A DNA stretch of 64,000 nt, taken from contig JAPYMA010001817.1 of NCBI GenBank assembly GCA_035041965.1, positions 1 to 64,000 of the forward strand. The letters are read 5' to 3'. This document shows positions 63,226-64,000 of the stretch, in pieces; the first letter of the stretch is position 1, and every line of letters begins with the position of its first letter. A program made the position numbers and the translations under genes. Under the pieces are notes generated by a model, which was not told where the DNA came from, did no database searches, and saw only the letters and a program-made list of their open reading frames with translations. The stretch comes from Anisakis pegreffii. Lineage: Eukaryota > Nematoda > Chromadorea > Rhabditida > Anisakidae.

Positions 63226-64000
63226 TTCTTAGAATGATTACTGATGCAACTATTACTGCAGCCATACATTTCATTAACCCTATTCTGCCATGAGAACTGA
63301 GGGAGATGTAAATCCCTGTCTCGATAAGCTCGCCTCGGAGTCACACTCTTAATCAAAGAACAACAGGGTATTTACACTAAAAGTATTCACTGCATGACGA
63401 TCAAACTACCTTATTTAAAAAGATTTCGTGAAACGAACACAAATATGGATCGGTGATTGCTCAGTTAAGGTGGCGATAATCACTGTGAAATATTGTGGTA
63501 GATTTAGACTCAGACTCATTGAAACAAACACATGACATGAATGTCAACCTAATCTTAAGTTCAAATGCCATAAGATTATGGTCATTTGTTCGATTACGAT
63601 CGTTTCGAACACAAAAAAGGTTTCGAATTTCGATTTTGATCTCAGGCAAGCTGACTGCCCAATCGATCAATTAATGAAGCAACGAGGTGCCGATTACAAA
63701 CTCAATTCACCAATTACAGCCCATAAAAAGAGGCAAAAAGAACACGTTCGATCTATAAAGGTAACCATAAATTACCAGCGGTAAATGAGGACTGCTTTGT
63801 ACGCATGGAATTTTTTTAAAAATGGTATGAAGTAAATGTTCACAATATGCATAAACCGTACTTTCTAAATGAAAATTAATGAAAATTTGTTTCAAATGAA
63901 ACACGTGAATAAGTTTCTCGCATGTACAAATAACATCGTCAAAGTAAGCTTTGAAATTAGTATGTTCTATGACACATAAAAGAAACTAGTCTACATACTA

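Larger units (their letters stand above)
56964..64000. other. Intergenic DNA with simple repeats; no supported gene
   Basis: I read both strands and found no family-level coding signal. Short frames such as 58497-58697 and 61389-61592 lack recognisable motifs and splice context. Features worth naming are given separately: the TAA tract, the GC-rich island, the telomere-like motif and the AT palindrome. An ATC run (about 61133-61148) and a GT run (about 61085-61110) are also present. Confidence 0.45.

Noticed and set aside
62893..63356. Ile/Leu or Asn homopolymer frames on both strands
   Set aside because: They come from TA, AAT and ATT simple repeats.

Overview
The window looks like nuclear DNA of a nematode. 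It is AT-rich, with intron-dense genes, many TTTCAG-type 3' splice sites, a start codon placed directly on a TTTCAG (as expected for spliced-leader trans-splicing), a patched-related (PTR) transporter of the kind expanded in nematodes, and short TTAGGC-like telomeric motifs. Kilobase-sized introns and polyglutamine-rich proteins would fit a clade III/ascarid-like worm, but the species cannot be fixed from the sequence alone.

Layout. Bases 1-9761 are a nearly perfect tandem satellite of 389 bp: 25 full copies plus the first 36 bases of a 26th, probably cut by the contig end. Bases 9762-14704 hold no gene I can support, only a small TAGTGAT-ended element. Bases 14705-28411 (minus) hold a 19-exon RBBP6/RBPL-1 gene whose exon phases all close to 1607 codons plus stop. 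Bases 28412-38528 form a 10-kb spacer between divergent genes, with a 1.2-kb hAT-like element and one unidentified possible exon. Bases 38529-43713 (plus) hold a 17-exon PTR gene (999 residues). Bases 43714-48462 are a convergent intergenic region. Bases 48463-55418 (minus) hold a 12-exon p66/GATAD2 (NuRD subunit) gene (763 residues). A second copy of the 1.2-kb hAT-like element lies 340 bp upstream of its start codon. Bases 56956-64000 show only simple repeats, a small GC-rich island and no convincing gene.

The three genes are unrelated housekeeping or developmental functions: mRNA 3'-end processing and ubiquitylation, sterol/lipid-type membrane transport, and chromatin repression. They are not an operon. 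The strongest unusual signals are the homogenised 389-bp satellite with a phased A/C variant, a family of TAGTGAT-ended hAT-like elements with oligonucleotide runs near their ends, frequent AAG 3' splice sites (about 9 of 45 introns in my models), a GC-AG first intron in the RBBP6 gene, an asparagine in place of the first aspartate of the PTR GxxxDD motif, and a sharp strand-composition switch near 45 kb.

Exon models were built by hand from reading frames, splice dinucleotides, intron phase and remembered family motifs. No alignment program or database was run.
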